Part shown: positions 7,650 to 16,297 of the stretch, in pieces
Layout: every line of letters begins with the position of its first letter
Position numbering within the stretch: position 1 is the stretch's first letter
Assembly (NCBI RefSeq): GCF_012932965.1
Contig: NZ_JABBXH010000006.1
Coordinates: forward strand, 124,001-188,000
DNA from: Thalassotalea algicola
GTDB taxonomy: Bacteria > Pseudomonadota > Gammaproteobacteria > Enterobacterales > Alteromonadaceae
Direction of reading: 5' to 3'
Length of the DNA stretch: 64,000 nucleotides
The notes under the pieces: model-generated
Seen by the model: the letters and a program-made list of their open reading frames with translations, nothing else
What the model was told of the DNA's origin: nothing
Databases searched by the model: none
Made by a program: the position numbers and the translations under genes

Positions 7650-7973
7650 CTACGAACATTGACGCTTATCAGAACTTTCTTTACAAGTTATATGGCTGAG
7701 ATCCTTTGCACCATCGGAGATTAAACATAGTCGGCTATTTGCAGACTCAAAAATATATAACATATCATCATCATAAAATGATACTGCTTCGAACGTTAAA
7801 GCCTCGGCCTCATTTGTATTAGGTTCAGATATTTTAATGAAGCTAACCTTCTCAGGAAAACCTTTAATTTCCTTAACTGCATCATAAGTGTCCCCTAAAC
7901 AAATTTTATCTTCATTTGCTTGCACCATAAATGAGGAAAACAGGGACACTATAAAAATAAGCCTGAAATTCAA
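7650..7973 (-). CDS. Small secreted protein (cassette 5)
   Basis: 107 residues with a signal peptide (about 1-19, ...MVQA) and three or four Cys in the mature part (residues near 25, 83, 97 and 106), suggesting a disulfide-bonded periplasmic protein. It starts at a TTG with AAGGAG 6 bp upstream, right after the cassette boundary. No recognised domain. It is the first cassette of the visible array in reading direction. Confidence 0.65.
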   Translation of the reverse strand: MNFRLIFIVSLFSSFMVQANEDKICLGDTYDAVKEIKGFPEKVSFIKISEPNTNEAEALTFEAVSFYDDDMLYIFESANSRLCLISDGAKDLSHITCKESSDKRQCS

Positions 7974-7989
7974 ATTACACTCCTTGTAT

Positions 7990-7996
7990 ACCTAAC
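7990..7996 (-). repeat. Right boundary core site of the cassette array
   Basis: GTTAGGT on the minus strand matches the GTTRRRY core and sits just before the ribosome binding site of cassette 5. The DNA beyond it does not form a full attC, so this may be the remnant of an attI or of a lost cassette's site. Confidence 0.45.
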
Positions 7997-8010
7997 AGCT
8001 TATTAGTGAG

Positions 8011-8039
8011 ACCTTGCAAGGTATGCTACCTTGTAAGGT
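8011..8039 (+). promoter_or_regulatory. Tandem 12-bp palindromes before the 8052 gene
   Basis: ACCTTGCAAGGT (8011-8022, perfect palindrome) and ACCTTGTAAGGT (8028-8039, one mismatch in symmetry) are repeated with a 17-bp period directly upstream of the AGGGG ribosome binding site. They look like a paired operator for a dimeric regulator. Alternatively the two units could pair with each other as one hairpin that masks translation. Confidence 0.45.
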
Positions 8040-8051
8040 AGGGGATTACCT

Positions 8052-8351
8052 ATGTATAGAAAAACTAATAAAGCTTCAAAAAATTATCGTAAATCATACA
8101 CTAATCGAAATTCTGATATAGAACAAGAAAGCTTTGTAGAGCCACAAAGTATTCCTGAACTAAGAAGAGTTATCGAAATCACTGATTACGATAGTGGTGA
8201 ACCAATTACTCATAAACTTGAACTGTATAAAACTGATCGGATCGATTGTTATAAAGTTTTTGTCGACGGAAAACTTTGGAAAAAGCGAATTGGTTGGAGC
8301 AACATCTTGGCAGGTATTAGAAAAGCACTCCCTAGATTAGCTAGAGAATGA
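8052..8351 (+). CDS. Small basic hypothetical protein
   Basis: 99 residues. A Lys/Arg/Asn-rich N-terminus is followed by a compact domain (about 35-99) with VIEITDYDSGEPITH, a DCYKVFVDGKLWKKRIGWS segment and a basic C-terminus. Similar short proteins seem to occur in other marine gammaproteobacteria, but I know of no function; the basic surface would suit nucleic-acid binding. AGGGG lies 7 bp before the ATG. It stands alone next to the cassette array on the opposite strand, preceded by two palindromes. It is not clearly a cassette because no attC follows it. Confidence 0.65.
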   Translation: MYRKTNKASKNYRKSYTNRNSDIEQESFVEPQSIPELRRVIEITDYDSGEPITHKLELYKTDRIDCYKVFVDGKLWKKRIGWSNILAGIRKALPRLARE

Positions 8352-8505
8352 CAGTCCGATCTTCGCTCAAAACCGACCTTTTCATCACATCTCTAGCCTG
8401 CTTCTAGCTATTTTGGTACGAACGGCCGTAATACTTTGTAGCCAGATAAATAGCTTGGAACATTGGTAGAAAGAGCAATAAACTAGTATTTATCAAACTC
8501 AACAT

Positions 8506-8979
8506 GTGATTCCTAAATACATGAAAGAAAAAGAAGAGCACCAGGCAACAGCTCAAGCTGCGACATCAACCACTAAAACACAAGTTGTTAAAGACACCTT
8601 GGTATTTCAGGTGAAACTATTTGGTGATGGGCTTAGGGATGTTTTTCTTAGCCCTGTGTCGATAGTTGCGGCATTAGCAGGATTGATTTTTACCCCTTCG
8701 ACACCAGACTATTACTTAAGAAAGTTGATGGCATTTGGCCATAAAACCGACCGATGGCTTAATTTATTTGGGACTTACGGCCAGCATTCAAACACCAATA
8801 GAACTACGTCAGACACCTACGTTAAGAAAGTAGAGGAGTTATTGATTAAAGGCAACCAAGGGCAAGAGGCAAAAGCGACAACTAAAGAAACCGAAGCGAC
8901 AGCGGAAATGCAACAAGACACTGCTCAGCACGACGTTAGCAATGAAAAGCCGACTATTTCAAAGCCTTCTACTGAATAA
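8506..8979 (+). CDS. Hypothetical protein with acidic/Thr-rich tail
   Basis: 157 residues. A polar N-terminus, a central segment (about 30-85) with amphipathic and weakly hydrophobic helices (DVFLSPVSIVAALAGLIF) and a YYLRKLMAFGHKTDRWLNLFG stretch, then a disordered Glu/Thr/Ala-rich tail from about residue 115. Probably membrane-associated. I do not recognise a family. The start is uncertain: GTG 8506 and ATG 8521 are in frame and neither has a good ribosome binding site. Confidence 0.6.
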   Translation: MIPKYMKEKEEHQATAQAATSTTKTQVVKDTLVFQVKLFGDGLRDVFLSPVSIVAALAGLIFTPSTPDYYLRKLMAFGHKTDRWLNLFGTYGQHSNTNRTTSDTYVKKVEELLIKGNQGQEAKATTKETEATAEMQQDTAQHDVSNEKPTISKPSTE

Positions 8980-8995
8980 ATTAGTGTTAGGATAG

Positions 8996-9430
8996 CTACC
9001 TTAAATAGACATCCGGATCGCGAATCTGCATCAACATACTCGCCTCTTCTTGCGAAACATCGTTAAAACCAAACTGGCGGTACAAGCCATGAGCATCACG
9101 CGTGGCCAGCATTATTCTTCGTAAACCTTGTAGCTCAGCATGGTCCATTATGTTAGCAACTAACCACTTACTTAGCCCTTTTCCTCGATATGCCTCGAGT
9201 ATAAAAACATCGGCTAAATAAGCAAACGTGGCGCTGTCGGTGATCATGCGAGCAAAACCGACTTGCTCGCCATTTTCATTAAGCACGCCAAAACATAGTG
9301 AGTTTGCTAACGCTTTTCTAAGCGTTTGTTCGGGCATACCTTTAGCCCAATAACTATGGCTAATAAATTGATGGATTACATGAAAATCCATGTCATTGAG
9401 ATCAGTGGTTACCGTAAATCCATTCTTCAT
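8996..9430 (-). CDS. GNAT family N-acetyltransferase
   Basis: 144 residues of the GNAT fold. The acetyl-CoA binding region is visible as YLADVFILEAYRGKGLSKWL (R/Q-x-x-G-x-G/A type, about 71-90), followed by LRRIMLATRDAHGLYRQFGF, the usual beta6/alpha4 segment. The substrate is unknown; similar proteins are annotated simply as acetyltransferases acting on small amines or N-termini. It lies 16 bp downstream of tex on the same strand and is probably co-transcribed with it. Confidence 0.85.
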   Translation of the reverse strand: MKNGFTVTTDLNDMDFHVIHQFISHSYWAKGMPEQTLRKALANSLCFGVLNENGEQVGFARMITDSATFAYLADVFILEAYRGKGLSKWLVANIMDHAELQGLRRIMLATRDAHGLYRQFGFNDVSQEEASMLMQIRDPDVYLR

Positions 9431-9446
9431 TTATTATCACTACGCT

Positions 9447-11777
9447 TTATTTTTTCAATTTAGCAAACGCATCGGCAAAAGCATTCCCCATAGCGGCATT
9501 CGCTGGCGATGTATCTTTGCGAGGTTTTTGTCCCTGATTTTTCGGTTTTGATGCTTTATGTTGAGTTGGCTTATTTTTGTTATTGCCAACATGCTTAGCT
9601 GCAGGTGCTTTATCATCTAAGCGCATAGTCAGATTAATACGCTTACGAGCAACATCACATTCAAGCACCTTAACGGTTACCACATCGCCAGCTTTAACCA
9701 CTTCTCGAGGGTCGCTAACAAACTTATTCGTTAGTGCCGAAATATGAACCAAGCCGTCTTGGTGAACACCAATATCAACAAAGGCACCAAAATTAGCAAC
9801 ATTAGACACAACGCCTTCAAGTATCATCCCTTGTTTTAAGTCGTTGATTGATTCAACACCCTCTTTAAAACTTGCTGTTTTAAATTCTGGACGCGGATCA
9901 CGCCCAGGCTTTTTAAGCTCGGCGATAATGTCATCGAAAGTAAGTTGTCCCACTGACAAGGTTTGATAATCACTAAATTGCGTATTTGACAGTACTGACT
10001 CATTGGCAATTAAGTTATCCACCTCAACATTGAGCTGCTTAATCATAGCTTCAATAACGGGGTAACTTTCTGGGTGAACACCGGTATTATCTAACTTGTT
10101 GTTGCCTGAACGAATTCTTAAAAATCCTGCTGCTTGTTCAAAAGCTTTGGGACCAAGACGAGCTACTTTCAATAACTCTTTTCGCTCAGTAAAAACGCCA
10201 TGTTGATCGCGGTAATTGACAATATTTTGCGCCATTGTTTTAGATAAGCCAGCAACTCGCGCCAGTAATGATGCAGAGGCACTATTTAGGTCGACACCAA
10301 CGGCATTTACACAATCCTCAATCACATCATCGAGCGATGCGGTTAATAGACTTTGGCTAACATCGTGTTGATATTGGCCAACACCAATCGCTTTAGGGTC
10401 TATTTTCACAAGTTCCGCGAGCGGGTCTTGCAAACGGCGAGCAATTGATACCGCTCCACGAATTGAAACATCTAAATCAGGGAATTCGGCCGCTGCCAAT
10501 TCAGAGGCCGAATAAACCGAAGCACCTGCTTCACTGACCACAATTTTACTTGGCTTTTTCTCTTCAAACTGTGCAATGACTTCTGCAACTAATTTATCGG
10601 TTTCTCGCGAACCTGTACCGTTTCCTATGGCGATAAGCTCAACTTTGTGCTGACGCGCTAAGTTGACTAGCGTACGCATCGATTTATCCCAGTTTTTCTG
10701 TGGTTCATGTGGGAATATAGTTGCGGTATGTAGCAATTTACCCGTTCCATCGACTACCGCAACTTTACAACCGGTACGCAGTCCAGGGTCAATACCCATG
10801 GTCACTTTTGCTCCAGCTGGAGCTGCCATTAATAAATCTTTTAAGTTGTTCGCAAACACTTTAATTGACGCAAGCTCAGCTTTATCACGTAATACGCCAA
10901 AGCACTCAGTTTCAAAATGGCCCAATAGCTTTTGTTTCCACGCTTGCTGGACAACGCTAGCGATAAATTTAGCTCCGGTTTGTTGAGATATACGCAATCG
11001 GTAATGCTGTTGAATAATATCGTGTGCTGAGCAATAGCTTTTGCTATCAGAATTTGGATCAACATCAATACTTAAACGTAAGAAGCCTTCGTTTCGGCCA
11101 CGTAACATAGCAAGCATTCTATGAGCTGGTACAGATTTAAGCGCCTCATGATGGCTAAAGTAATCTTTGTACTTTCCGGCTTCATTTTGCTTGGCTTTAA
11201 CCACTTTGCTCGATAAATGCGCCTGCTTTTTTAAGTGGCTACGAATTTTAGCAAGCAAGTCTGCATCTTCAGCAAAACGCTCAGCCAAAATGCTCGTTAC
11301 GCCATTGAGTACGGCTTCTGCATTTTCAAAACCAGCACCTTGATTGATAAAAGCTTTTGCTTCCAATTCTGGATTAAGCTGTAAGTCGCCAAATAGTTTA
11401 TCTGCTAAAGGCTCCAACCCTGCTTCGATGGCAATTTGCCCTTTCGTTCGGCGCTTTGGTTTGTATGGTAGATATAAATCTTCTAATCGCGTTTTACTGT
11501 CGGCCTGCTCAATCGCTTTTTTCAAAGCATCGGTTAATTTTTTCTGCTGAGCAATATTGGTCAGCACGACTTGTCTTCGCTCTTCCAGTTCTCGCAAGTA
11601 ACCTAAGCGAGTTGCCAAGGTGCGCAAGTGACCATCATCTAAACCTTGTGTTGCTTCCTTACGGTAGCGAGCAATAAATGGCACGGTAGAGCCATCGTCC
11701 AGTAATTGAATAGCCGCTTCTATCTGGGGTGTTTTAACATTTAATTCTTGAGCAATTTGTTGAGCAATTGGGCTCAT
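9447..11777 (-). CDS. tex: Tex RNA-binding transcription accessory protein
   Basis: 776-residue Tex/YhgF protein, the usual length. Order: N-terminal helix-turn-helix region, YqgF/RNase H-like domain ([18 protein letters not shown], about 328-345), helix-hairpin-helix pair ([19 protein letters not shown] region, about 500-560), and a C-terminal S1 RNA-binding domain ([19 protein letters not shown], about 655-673) followed by a Lys-rich tail. Tex binds nucleic acid and transcribing polymerase, influencing elongation and stress gene expression. It is divergent from greB 103 bp away, the same pairing as in Escherichia coli, linking two elongation factors. Confidence 0.96.
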   Translation of the reverse strand: MSPIAQQIAQELNVKTPQIEAAIQLLDDGSTVPFIARYRKEATQGLDDGHLRTLATRLGYLRELEERRQVVLTNIAQQKKLTDALKKAIEQADSKTRLEDLYLPYKPKRRTKGQIAIEAGLEPLADKLFGDLQLNPELEAKAFINQGAGFENAEAVLNGVTSILAERFAEDADLLAKIRSHLKKQAHLSSKVVKAKQNEAGKYKDYFSHHEALKSVPAHRMLAMLRGRNEGFLRLSIDVDPNSDSKSYCSAHDIIQQHYRLRISQQTGAKFIASVVQQAWKQKLLGHFETECFGVLRDKAELASIKVFANNLKDLLMAAPAGAKVTMGIDPGLRTGCKVAVVDGTGKLLHTATIFPHEPQKNWDKSMRTLVNLARQHKVELIAIGNGTGSRETDKLVAEVIAQFEEKKPSKIVVSEAGASVYSASELAAAEFPDLDVSIRGAVSIARRLQDPLAELVKIDPKAIGVGQYQHDVSQSLLTASLDDVIEDCVNAVGVDLNSASASLLARVAGLSKTMAQNIVNYRDQHGVFTERKELLKVARLGPKAFEQAAGFLRIRSGNNKLDNTGVHPESYPVIEAMIKQLNVEVDNLIANESVLSNTQFSDYQTLSVGQLTFDDIIAELKKPGRDPRPEFKTASFKEGVESINDLKQGMILEGVVSNVANFGAFVDIGVHQDGLVHISALTNKFVSDPREVVKAGDVVTVKVLECDVARKRINLTMRLDDKAPAAKHVGNNKNKPTQHKASKPKNQGQKPRKDTSPANAAMGNAFADAFAKLKK

Positions 11778-11880
11778 AGTTAACCTTTGAAATTTTCTAG
11801 CAAGATAAAACTTGAGATATACATGGAGGCAAAGTATATACTTTTGCGAAAGATTAGTGACTAGTTAATTTTGTTATCAA

Positions 11881-12354
11881 ATGAAAAAAAGTAACTACAT
11901 AACGCGTGAAGGCTATGAACGGCTTGATCGTGAATTGAAATATTTGTGGAAAGACGAGCGCCCGAAAGTAACAAAGGCTGTATCGGAAGCGGCAGCTTTA
12001 GGCGATCGTAGCGAAAATGCAGAGTATATTTACGGTAAAAAACGCTTAAGAGAAATTGACCGCCGTGTACGCTTTCTCAATAAACGCCTAGAAGACTTAC
12101 AAATTGTCTATCCGGAAAAACAACAAGAAGGCAAAGCCTATTTTGGTGCTTGGGTAACTGTGATTGATGAAGACGATAACGAGTTTACTTATCGCATTGT
12201 CGGCGTTGATGAATGGGATGTAAAAAAAGGTGAAATTAGCATTGATTCACCGGTTGCTCGCGCCCTTATCGGCAAACAAGTTGATGATGAAATAGTGGTC
12301 AAAACCCCCGATGGGGAGCGTTATTTAGAGATTATTAAAATTTGGTACAAGTAA
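11881..12354 (+). CDS. greB: Transcription elongation factor GreB
   Basis: 157 residues, the expected length. The N-terminal coiled coil (residues 1-75) carries the acidic/basic loop LGDRSENAEYIYGKKRLREI that enters the polymerase secondary channel, and the C-terminal FKBP-like domain includes FGAWVTVIDEDDN and ISIDSPVARALIGK. It rescues backtracked RNA polymerase by stimulating transcript cleavage. The RIRFLNKRLEDL-type helix and length distinguish it as GreB rather than GreA. The ribosome binding site is weak. A bidirectional terminator separates it from the convergent peptidase gene. Confidence 0.95.
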   Translation: MKKSNYITREGYERLDRELKYLWKDERPKVTKAVSEAAALGDRSENAEYIYGKKRLREIDRRVRFLNKRLEDLQIVYPEKQQEGKAYFGAWVTVIDEDDNEFTYRIVGVDEWDVKKGEISIDSPVARALIGKQVDDEIVVKTPDGERYLEIIKIWYK

Positions 12355-12361
12355 TCAAAAT

Positions 12362-12402
12362 AAAAAAGCTGAGTATGACGTTGCCATTACTCAGCTTTTT
12401 TT
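12362..12402. terminator. Bidirectional terminator between greB and the S46 peptidase
   Basis: AAAAAAGCTGAGTA paired with TACTCAGCTTTTTTT around a 12-nt loop. A-run on one side and T-run on the other serve both convergent genes. Confidence 0.92.
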
Positions 12403-12420
12403 AAATGTGCTTAGTGCTTT

Positions 12421-14616
12421 TTATTTAACGATATCCATTTCATCGACTAAGTGTTTTGCATCATCAACATATTCCATCACCCATAACATATAGCGTGAAT
12501 CAACATGGATAGTACGTGTTGTTCTTGGGTCAAAATCCCAGTCTGAATTAACACTTTCAAAGGTACCGTCGAATAGCAGACCAATCAGTTCACCTTTACT
12601 ATTCATGGTAGCCGATCCTGAGTTACCACCAGTAGAGTCTAGATCAGTTAAGAAATTAACTGGCACTGTACCTAAGGTTTTCAGGGCATAGTCGCCATAT
12701 TTCTTATCTTTGATTAGCTCAAGTTGCTTCTTAGGTGAGTTGAATGGCTCTTCACCGGTATCTTTTTCTACAATACCTTCAACGCGGGTAAACGGTTCAT
12801 AAATCATACCGTCTTTCGGTGAACCACCAATTACATTACCGTAAGTAACGCGAAGCGTTGAGTTAGCATCAGGGTAGGCTAATAAGCCTAAAGAATCTTG
12901 CCATGCAATAATCGCTTTCATGTACTGCGGACGAAGGCTAGCGCGTTTACCAGCATGTACTTTTTCCGTATTTTCAACTTCTTGGCCATGCTTAAATGTT
13001 GCCACAGCTAATTGCATAAACGGGTCTTTGCTGGCTTCTAAATCAGCAACTGACGCATCCATTAACGCAATACGCTTATCAACATTATTTAGTTCTGTTT
13101 TTTGATAAAACGATGCTAATCGCTTAGCGACTTTATCTTTGTTAAATGCTTTTGCATTTAAGCCAATATGTTTATCAAAGGCTGTTACACGTTGTGACTT
13201 ATCTTGCTTAGCGTATTTTTCGATAAACATTAACCAAAGTGCTTGTTCAACACCCGCATCAAAACGACGGTCAATACGTTGTAAGCTTTGCTTAATACGA
13301 TCAAAATCACGTTCTTGATAACCAGATTCGCGCTCTGCATCAGGCTTTTGTTTTTCAATAGCTAAACGGTAAAGACGCTTTGCAGCACTCAACATTTGTG
13401 AACGTGTGGCGTTGTCATATAAGAACGATGCCTTATTAAACTTGCTGATTTCAGTTTCTAATTCATCTAGCGCTGAAATAGCTTTACGGTAATGCTGACG
13501 TTCTTTGTTGTCGCCAATCCAAGTTAATAGCTCGGCTTCTCGTTGTGCACGTCGCTCTACTAAACCTACACGTTTAGCCCCTTTTAACTGGCCTTTGGTG
13601 TTCTTCATAAAATTATTTAGACCAGCAAGCAATGATTCATATTTTACGCGAGCGTCACTACCTTCTGGCGCTACACGCTCAATCGTGCCAATCCACTGTT
13701 CAATTAACGATACCCATTGTGGGTATGACCAACCAAAAACATGCTCTACTGTCACTAAACGTTGATAACGCTGTGTTCTTCCAGGATAACCAGCAGCCAT
13801 TACGAAATCACCGTCATCTAAACCAGCAGCAGACACTTTTAACGTGTGCTCAGGCTTAAATGGTACGTTATCTTTTGAAAAATCTGCTGGCTTGCCATCT
13901 TTACCTACATAGGCACGGTAGAAAGCAAAGTCGCCAGTATGACGTGGCCACATCCAGTTATCGATATCACCGCCATATTTACCAACAGAGTCTGCTGGTG
14001 AATAAGCAATACGAACATCTTTAATTTCAAGTTGCTTGATAAGTTTATATTCTAAACCTTGATGGAATGATGGTACTGAACAGCGATGCCCTTCGTCTTT
14101 CTCACATTCGGCTATGATGCGCTTTTTGTTGCGATCAATTGCATCGTAACGTTCACGCCCCGTTAATTTACTGCTTAGCGAACCAACCACATCGTTTGTC
14201 ACATCTTTAAAGTCAACGGTTACATAAATGCGTGAGCCCGGAGCTGCAGGTAGCTCTTCGTCAAACGACTTGGCCACAAAGCCATTTTCCAAATAGTTAT
14301 TTTCCGCTGTACTATTAAATTGCACAGAACCACGCGCACAGTGATGGTTAGTCACTACTAAGCCTTGCTCTGAAACAAAAGACGCTGAACAGCCGCCTAA
14401 AGATACAACCGCGCCCATTGGGAACTTAGTTAATGAAGTTAATGACTCTGGTGGAATTTCTAATCCAGTTGCCACTAAATCTTTCTTAATTAGTGGTAGC
14501 TGCTCTGGTGTAAACATACCTTCTTTAGCCACTGTAGCTAGTGAGGCTATTAAAGCTAATGCTGTAATAGGTAACGTAAGTAAGCGTGTTACTTTGTTGG
14601 TTTTCCTAGTTATCAT
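12421..14616 (-). CDS. S46 family dipeptidyl-peptidase
   Basis: 731-residue exported serine peptidase of the DPP7/DPP11 family that removes dipeptides from peptide N-termini in the periplasm. Signal peptide about 1-30. Visible catalytic elements: VVTNHHCARGS (His, about 91-92), the DIDNWMWPRHTGDF segment (Asp) and STGGNSGSATMN (nucleophile Ser about 666). The residue 18 positions after the Ser, which sets P1 specificity in characterised members (Arg in DPP11, Gly in DPP7), is Gly here, predicting a preference for hydrophobic P1 residues. Length and motifs are intact. It stands alone, convergent with greB. Part of a broad peptide-degrading equipment in this window. Confidence 0.92.
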   Translation of the reverse strand: MITRKTNKVTRLLTLPITALALIASLATVAKEGMFTPEQLPLIKKDLVATGLEIPPESLTSLTKFPMGAVVSLGGCSASFVSEQGLVVTNHHCARGSVQFNSTAENNYLENGFVAKSFDEELPAAPGSRIYVTVDFKDVTNDVVGSLSSKLTGRERYDAIDRNKKRIIAECEKDEGHRCSVPSFHQGLEYKLIKQLEIKDVRIAYSPADSVGKYGGDIDNWMWPRHTGDFAFYRAYVGKDGKPADFSKDNVPFKPEHTLKVSAAGLDDGDFVMAAGYPGRTQRYQRLVTVEHVFGWSYPQWVSLIEQWIGTIERVAPEGSDARVKYESLLAGLNNFMKNTKGQLKGAKRVGLVERRAQREAELLTWIGDNKERQHYRKAISALDELETEISKFNKASFLYDNATRSQMLSAAKRLYRLAIEKQKPDAERESGYQERDFDRIKQSLQRIDRRFDAGVEQALWLMFIEKYAKQDKSQRVTAFDKHIGLNAKAFNKDKVAKRLASFYQKTELNNVDKRIALMDASVADLEASKDPFMQLAVATFKHGQEVENTEKVHAGKRASLRPQYMKAIIAWQDSLGLLAYPDANSTLRVTYGNVIGGSPKDGMIYEPFTRVEGIVEKDTGEEPFNSPKKQLELIKDKKYGDYALKTLGTVPVNFLTDLDSTGGNSGSATMNSKGELIGLLFDGTFESVNSDWDFDPRTTRTIHVDSRYMLWVMEYVDDAKHLVDEMDIVK

Positions 14617-14806
14617 TCTTATTTTCCGAGGTAATAATATCCCGGCTAATATGCCACATGCACGCTAGAAAGTGGAACGTCTTTTAACAATTATTTAACA
14701 AATGTCATTTTGTCACCGGTAAATAAGCCAGCTACCAGTTTCCTGCTCGTTGCTGCTCCTCAATTATTAGCCTACAGTGTTATGTAATAAAAATAAGGAA
14801 TTTACT

Positions 14807-15703
14807 ATGCGCTTTATACTTTTGCTTTGGTTATTGGCAGCCGCTAGTTCAGCAAATACATTCACCCCTGTTGTCGACGATTTAGCAAAAATAGACTTTA
14901 GCTCGCCGCCGTCAATGTTTGAAGCCACCATAAAGTCACATGGTTCATCATTACCAACCATAATGTATAAAGCCAATGGTAAAGGTCCTCACCCAACCGT
15001 AGTGCTATTGCACGGCTTTCCTGGCAATGAGAAAAACCTCGATTTAGCACAAAGCTACCGCCGGGCCGGTTTTAATGTAATTTTCTTTCATTATCGAGGC
15101 GCTTGGGGCGCTGAAGGAGAGTATGGCATTGGCAATCAACTCGCTGATACTGCATCTGTCATTCAGCTAATACGTGACGGTAAATTTCCACAAAGTGAGT
15201 TTATTGATAAAAACAAAATTACTTTGGTTGGTCACAGCCTAGGTGGATTTAACGCCCTATATTCAGGTATGCACCAAAAAACAGCTTGTACGCTAGCTAT
15301 TGCTCCAACTGATCTTGGCGGGGCAGTTGCCAACTTGGTCGATATCGATGAAGTGTTAGGCAACCCTTATTTAAGCCACCCATTACTTCCGTTAAAAGGC
15401 TATTCGTTCGTTGATGCGGTAAAGGAAGCTAAAGCCAATTTAACTGCGTTTCATTTAGCGCCACAAATGGGTAAATTTAAGCAACAACCATTGATGATCA
15501 TACAAGGGAAACAAGATGTTTTTAAAGCCGGTGAACTTGTTATTATTTCACCGAAAGACAGTAATAACTTAGCACAACAAGCCATTAACAATGGCGCGAA
15601 AAAAGCGACGTATCTTGAGTTAGAAGGTGATCATGTGTTTTCTTGGAATAGAATAAAATTGGCAAAAGAAACGACTCATTGGCTACAGCAAAATTGTATG
15701 TAA
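14807..15703 (+). CDS. Secreted alpha/beta hydrolase
   Basis: About 298 residues. The start at ATG 14807 gives a signal peptide (MRFILLLWLLAAASSANT) and has AAGGAA upstream; the frame extends 30 bp further but that part lacks a signal. Hydrolase features: oxyanion segment VVLLHGFPGNEKN, nucleophile elbow GHSLGGFNA, and catalytic His in LEGDHVFSW near the C-terminus. Probably a periplasmic esterase or peptidase; the substrate is unknown. It is followed by a bidirectional terminator and faces the YiaA-like gene. Confidence 0.85.
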   Translation: MRFILLLWLLAAASSANTFTPVVDDLAKIDFSSPPSMFEATIKSHGSSLPTIMYKANGKGPHPTVVLLHGFPGNEKNLDLAQSYRRAGFNVIFFHYRGAWGAEGEYGIGNQLADTASVIQLIRDGKFPQSEFIDKNKITLVGHSLGGFNALYSGMHQKTACTLAIAPTDLGGAVANLVDIDEVLGNPYLSHPLLPLKGYSFVDAVKEAKANLTAFHLAPQMGKFKQQPLMIIQGKQDVFKAGELVIISPKDSNNLAQQAINNGAKKATYLELEGDHVFSWNRIKLAKETTHWLQQNCM

Positions 15704-15731
15704 AAGAAAAACATTTATAACAGTGAAACGT

Positions 15732-15761
15732 AAAGAAGCGACATTTAGTCGCTTCTTTTTT
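15732..15761. terminator. Bidirectional terminator
   Basis: AAAGAAGCGAC and GTCGCTTCTTTTTT pair around a 5-nt loop, between the convergent hydrolase and YiaA-like genes. Confidence 0.9.
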
Positions 15762-15766
15762 GGCAA

Positions 15767-16162
15767 TTACTCTGCGGCAATCGCTAGGTTGTCTCGTACA
15801 TTTTTTTGCACGGTTATTGCGGCAAAGCCACTTAACAAATAAGCCATGGCATAAAAGCCTTTTTCACTTAATAGCAATTCAGCATTTATTAAACCTACGA
15901 CTAATAACGCGATTGCCGCAGCTGACGCCACCCAACACATAATGCTATAAGGCTTTGAAATATCTTGACCTTCAATTTTGTCTCGTACTGTTTTTTGTAG
16001 AGAAACGAATGAAAACAGGCCAAAAATCAAAATAGCTAAGTAGTAGCCTTTCTCGTTTAGCGCCATTTCTGCATTCATTAAGCCAACACAAAATGCCGCA
16101 ATTCCTGCAATTAACATAGCGATTGACGTAAGAGTAAAAGCTTTAGTTGGTTTAGTATTCAT
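15767..16162 (-). CDS. YiaA/YiaB-like inner membrane protein
   Basis: 131 residues made of two copies of the two-helix YiaAB domain. Helices at about 12-28, 41-57, 77-93 and 104-120; each half carries the repeated signature GL(M/I)NAE-(M/L)-LxEKG(Y/F)Y followed by QK-(T/N)VRD. Family members are inner-membrane proteins of unknown function, some linked to stress responses. The upstream region contains a 14-bp motif shared with the gene at 18576 and a long inverted repeat, so it may be co-regulated with that gene. Confidence 0.85.
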   Translation of the reverse strand: MNTKPTKAFTLTSIAMLIAGIAAFCVGLMNAEMALNEKGYYLAILIFGLFSFVSLQKTVRDKIEGQDISKPYSIMCWVASAAAIALLVVGLINAELLLSEKGFYAMAYLLSGFAAITVQKNVRDNLAIAAE

Positions 16163-16220
16163 ATTCGTTTCTCCTTAAAAATTTTGCTACCACCGTGTAG
16201 CGTTGACGAGAACGAGTATT

Positions 16221-16282
16221 TACTTTTGGTTTAAATATGTAAACTAAGTTGTGCAAAGGATACGATTTTTAAACCAAAAGTA
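16221..16282. repeat. 15-bp perfect inverted repeat upstream of the YiaA-like gene
   Basis: TACTTTTGGTTTAAA (16221-16235) and TTTAAACCAAAAGTA (16268-16282) are perfect inverted copies around a 32-bp spacer that contains the shared 14-bp motif. It could act as a terminator-like hairpin for the hydrolase gene upstream or as a regulator binding array. Confidence 0.6.
16238..16251 (-). promoter_or_regulatory. Shared motif CAACTTAGTTTACA, copy 1
   Basis: On the minus strand, reading toward the YiaA-like gene, the sequence CAACTTAGTTTACA occurs about 75 bp before the start. An identical 14-mer occurs at 18507-18520 in the direction of the 18576 gene. The inclusion of TTTACA may mean that part is a -35 element. 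Confidence 0.5.
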
Positions 16283-16297
16283 TACTTAAACTAAACT

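Larger units (their letters stand above)
5131..7996 (-). mobile_element. Integron gene-cassette array without visible integrase (CALIN-type)
   Basis: Five minus-strand genes are each followed by an attC-like site of 98-117 bp, with almost no spare DNA between gene and site, which is the signature of integron cassettes. The sites share GGGCGTTA-type right ends, RYYYAAC-like left ends, dyad symmetry, and a central GCTAAAATNGTGA-like block. In cassette orientation the array runs from 7996 down to 5131, so an integrase, if still present, would be expected near or above 8000. None is encoded between 8000 and 64000, so it has been lost or lies elsewhere. Ordinary genes flank both sides. Confidence 0.78.

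Noticed and set aside
5261-7973. The minus-strand genes as a defence island or toxin-antitoxin set
   Set aside because: No toxin or antitoxin family, nuclease or restriction motif is recognisable among the five products.
5131-7996. The repeated palindromes as a CRISPR array
   Set aside because: The repeats are about 100 bp, divergent, separated by open reading frames of varied length and internally palindromic; this fits attC sites, not CRISPR repeats.
8052-8351. A sixth integron cassette
   Set aside because: It is on the opposite strand, has its own promoter-like palindromes, and no attC-like site follows it.
12362-12402. Small RNA between greB and the S46 peptidase
   Set aside because: The only structure is a bidirectional terminator hairpin with A- and T-runs for the two convergent genes.
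15767-16162. Small multidrug transporter
   Set aside because: The four helices are a clear duplication of a two-helix YiaAB unit with repeated GLxNAE and QKxVRD motifs, not the SMR pattern.
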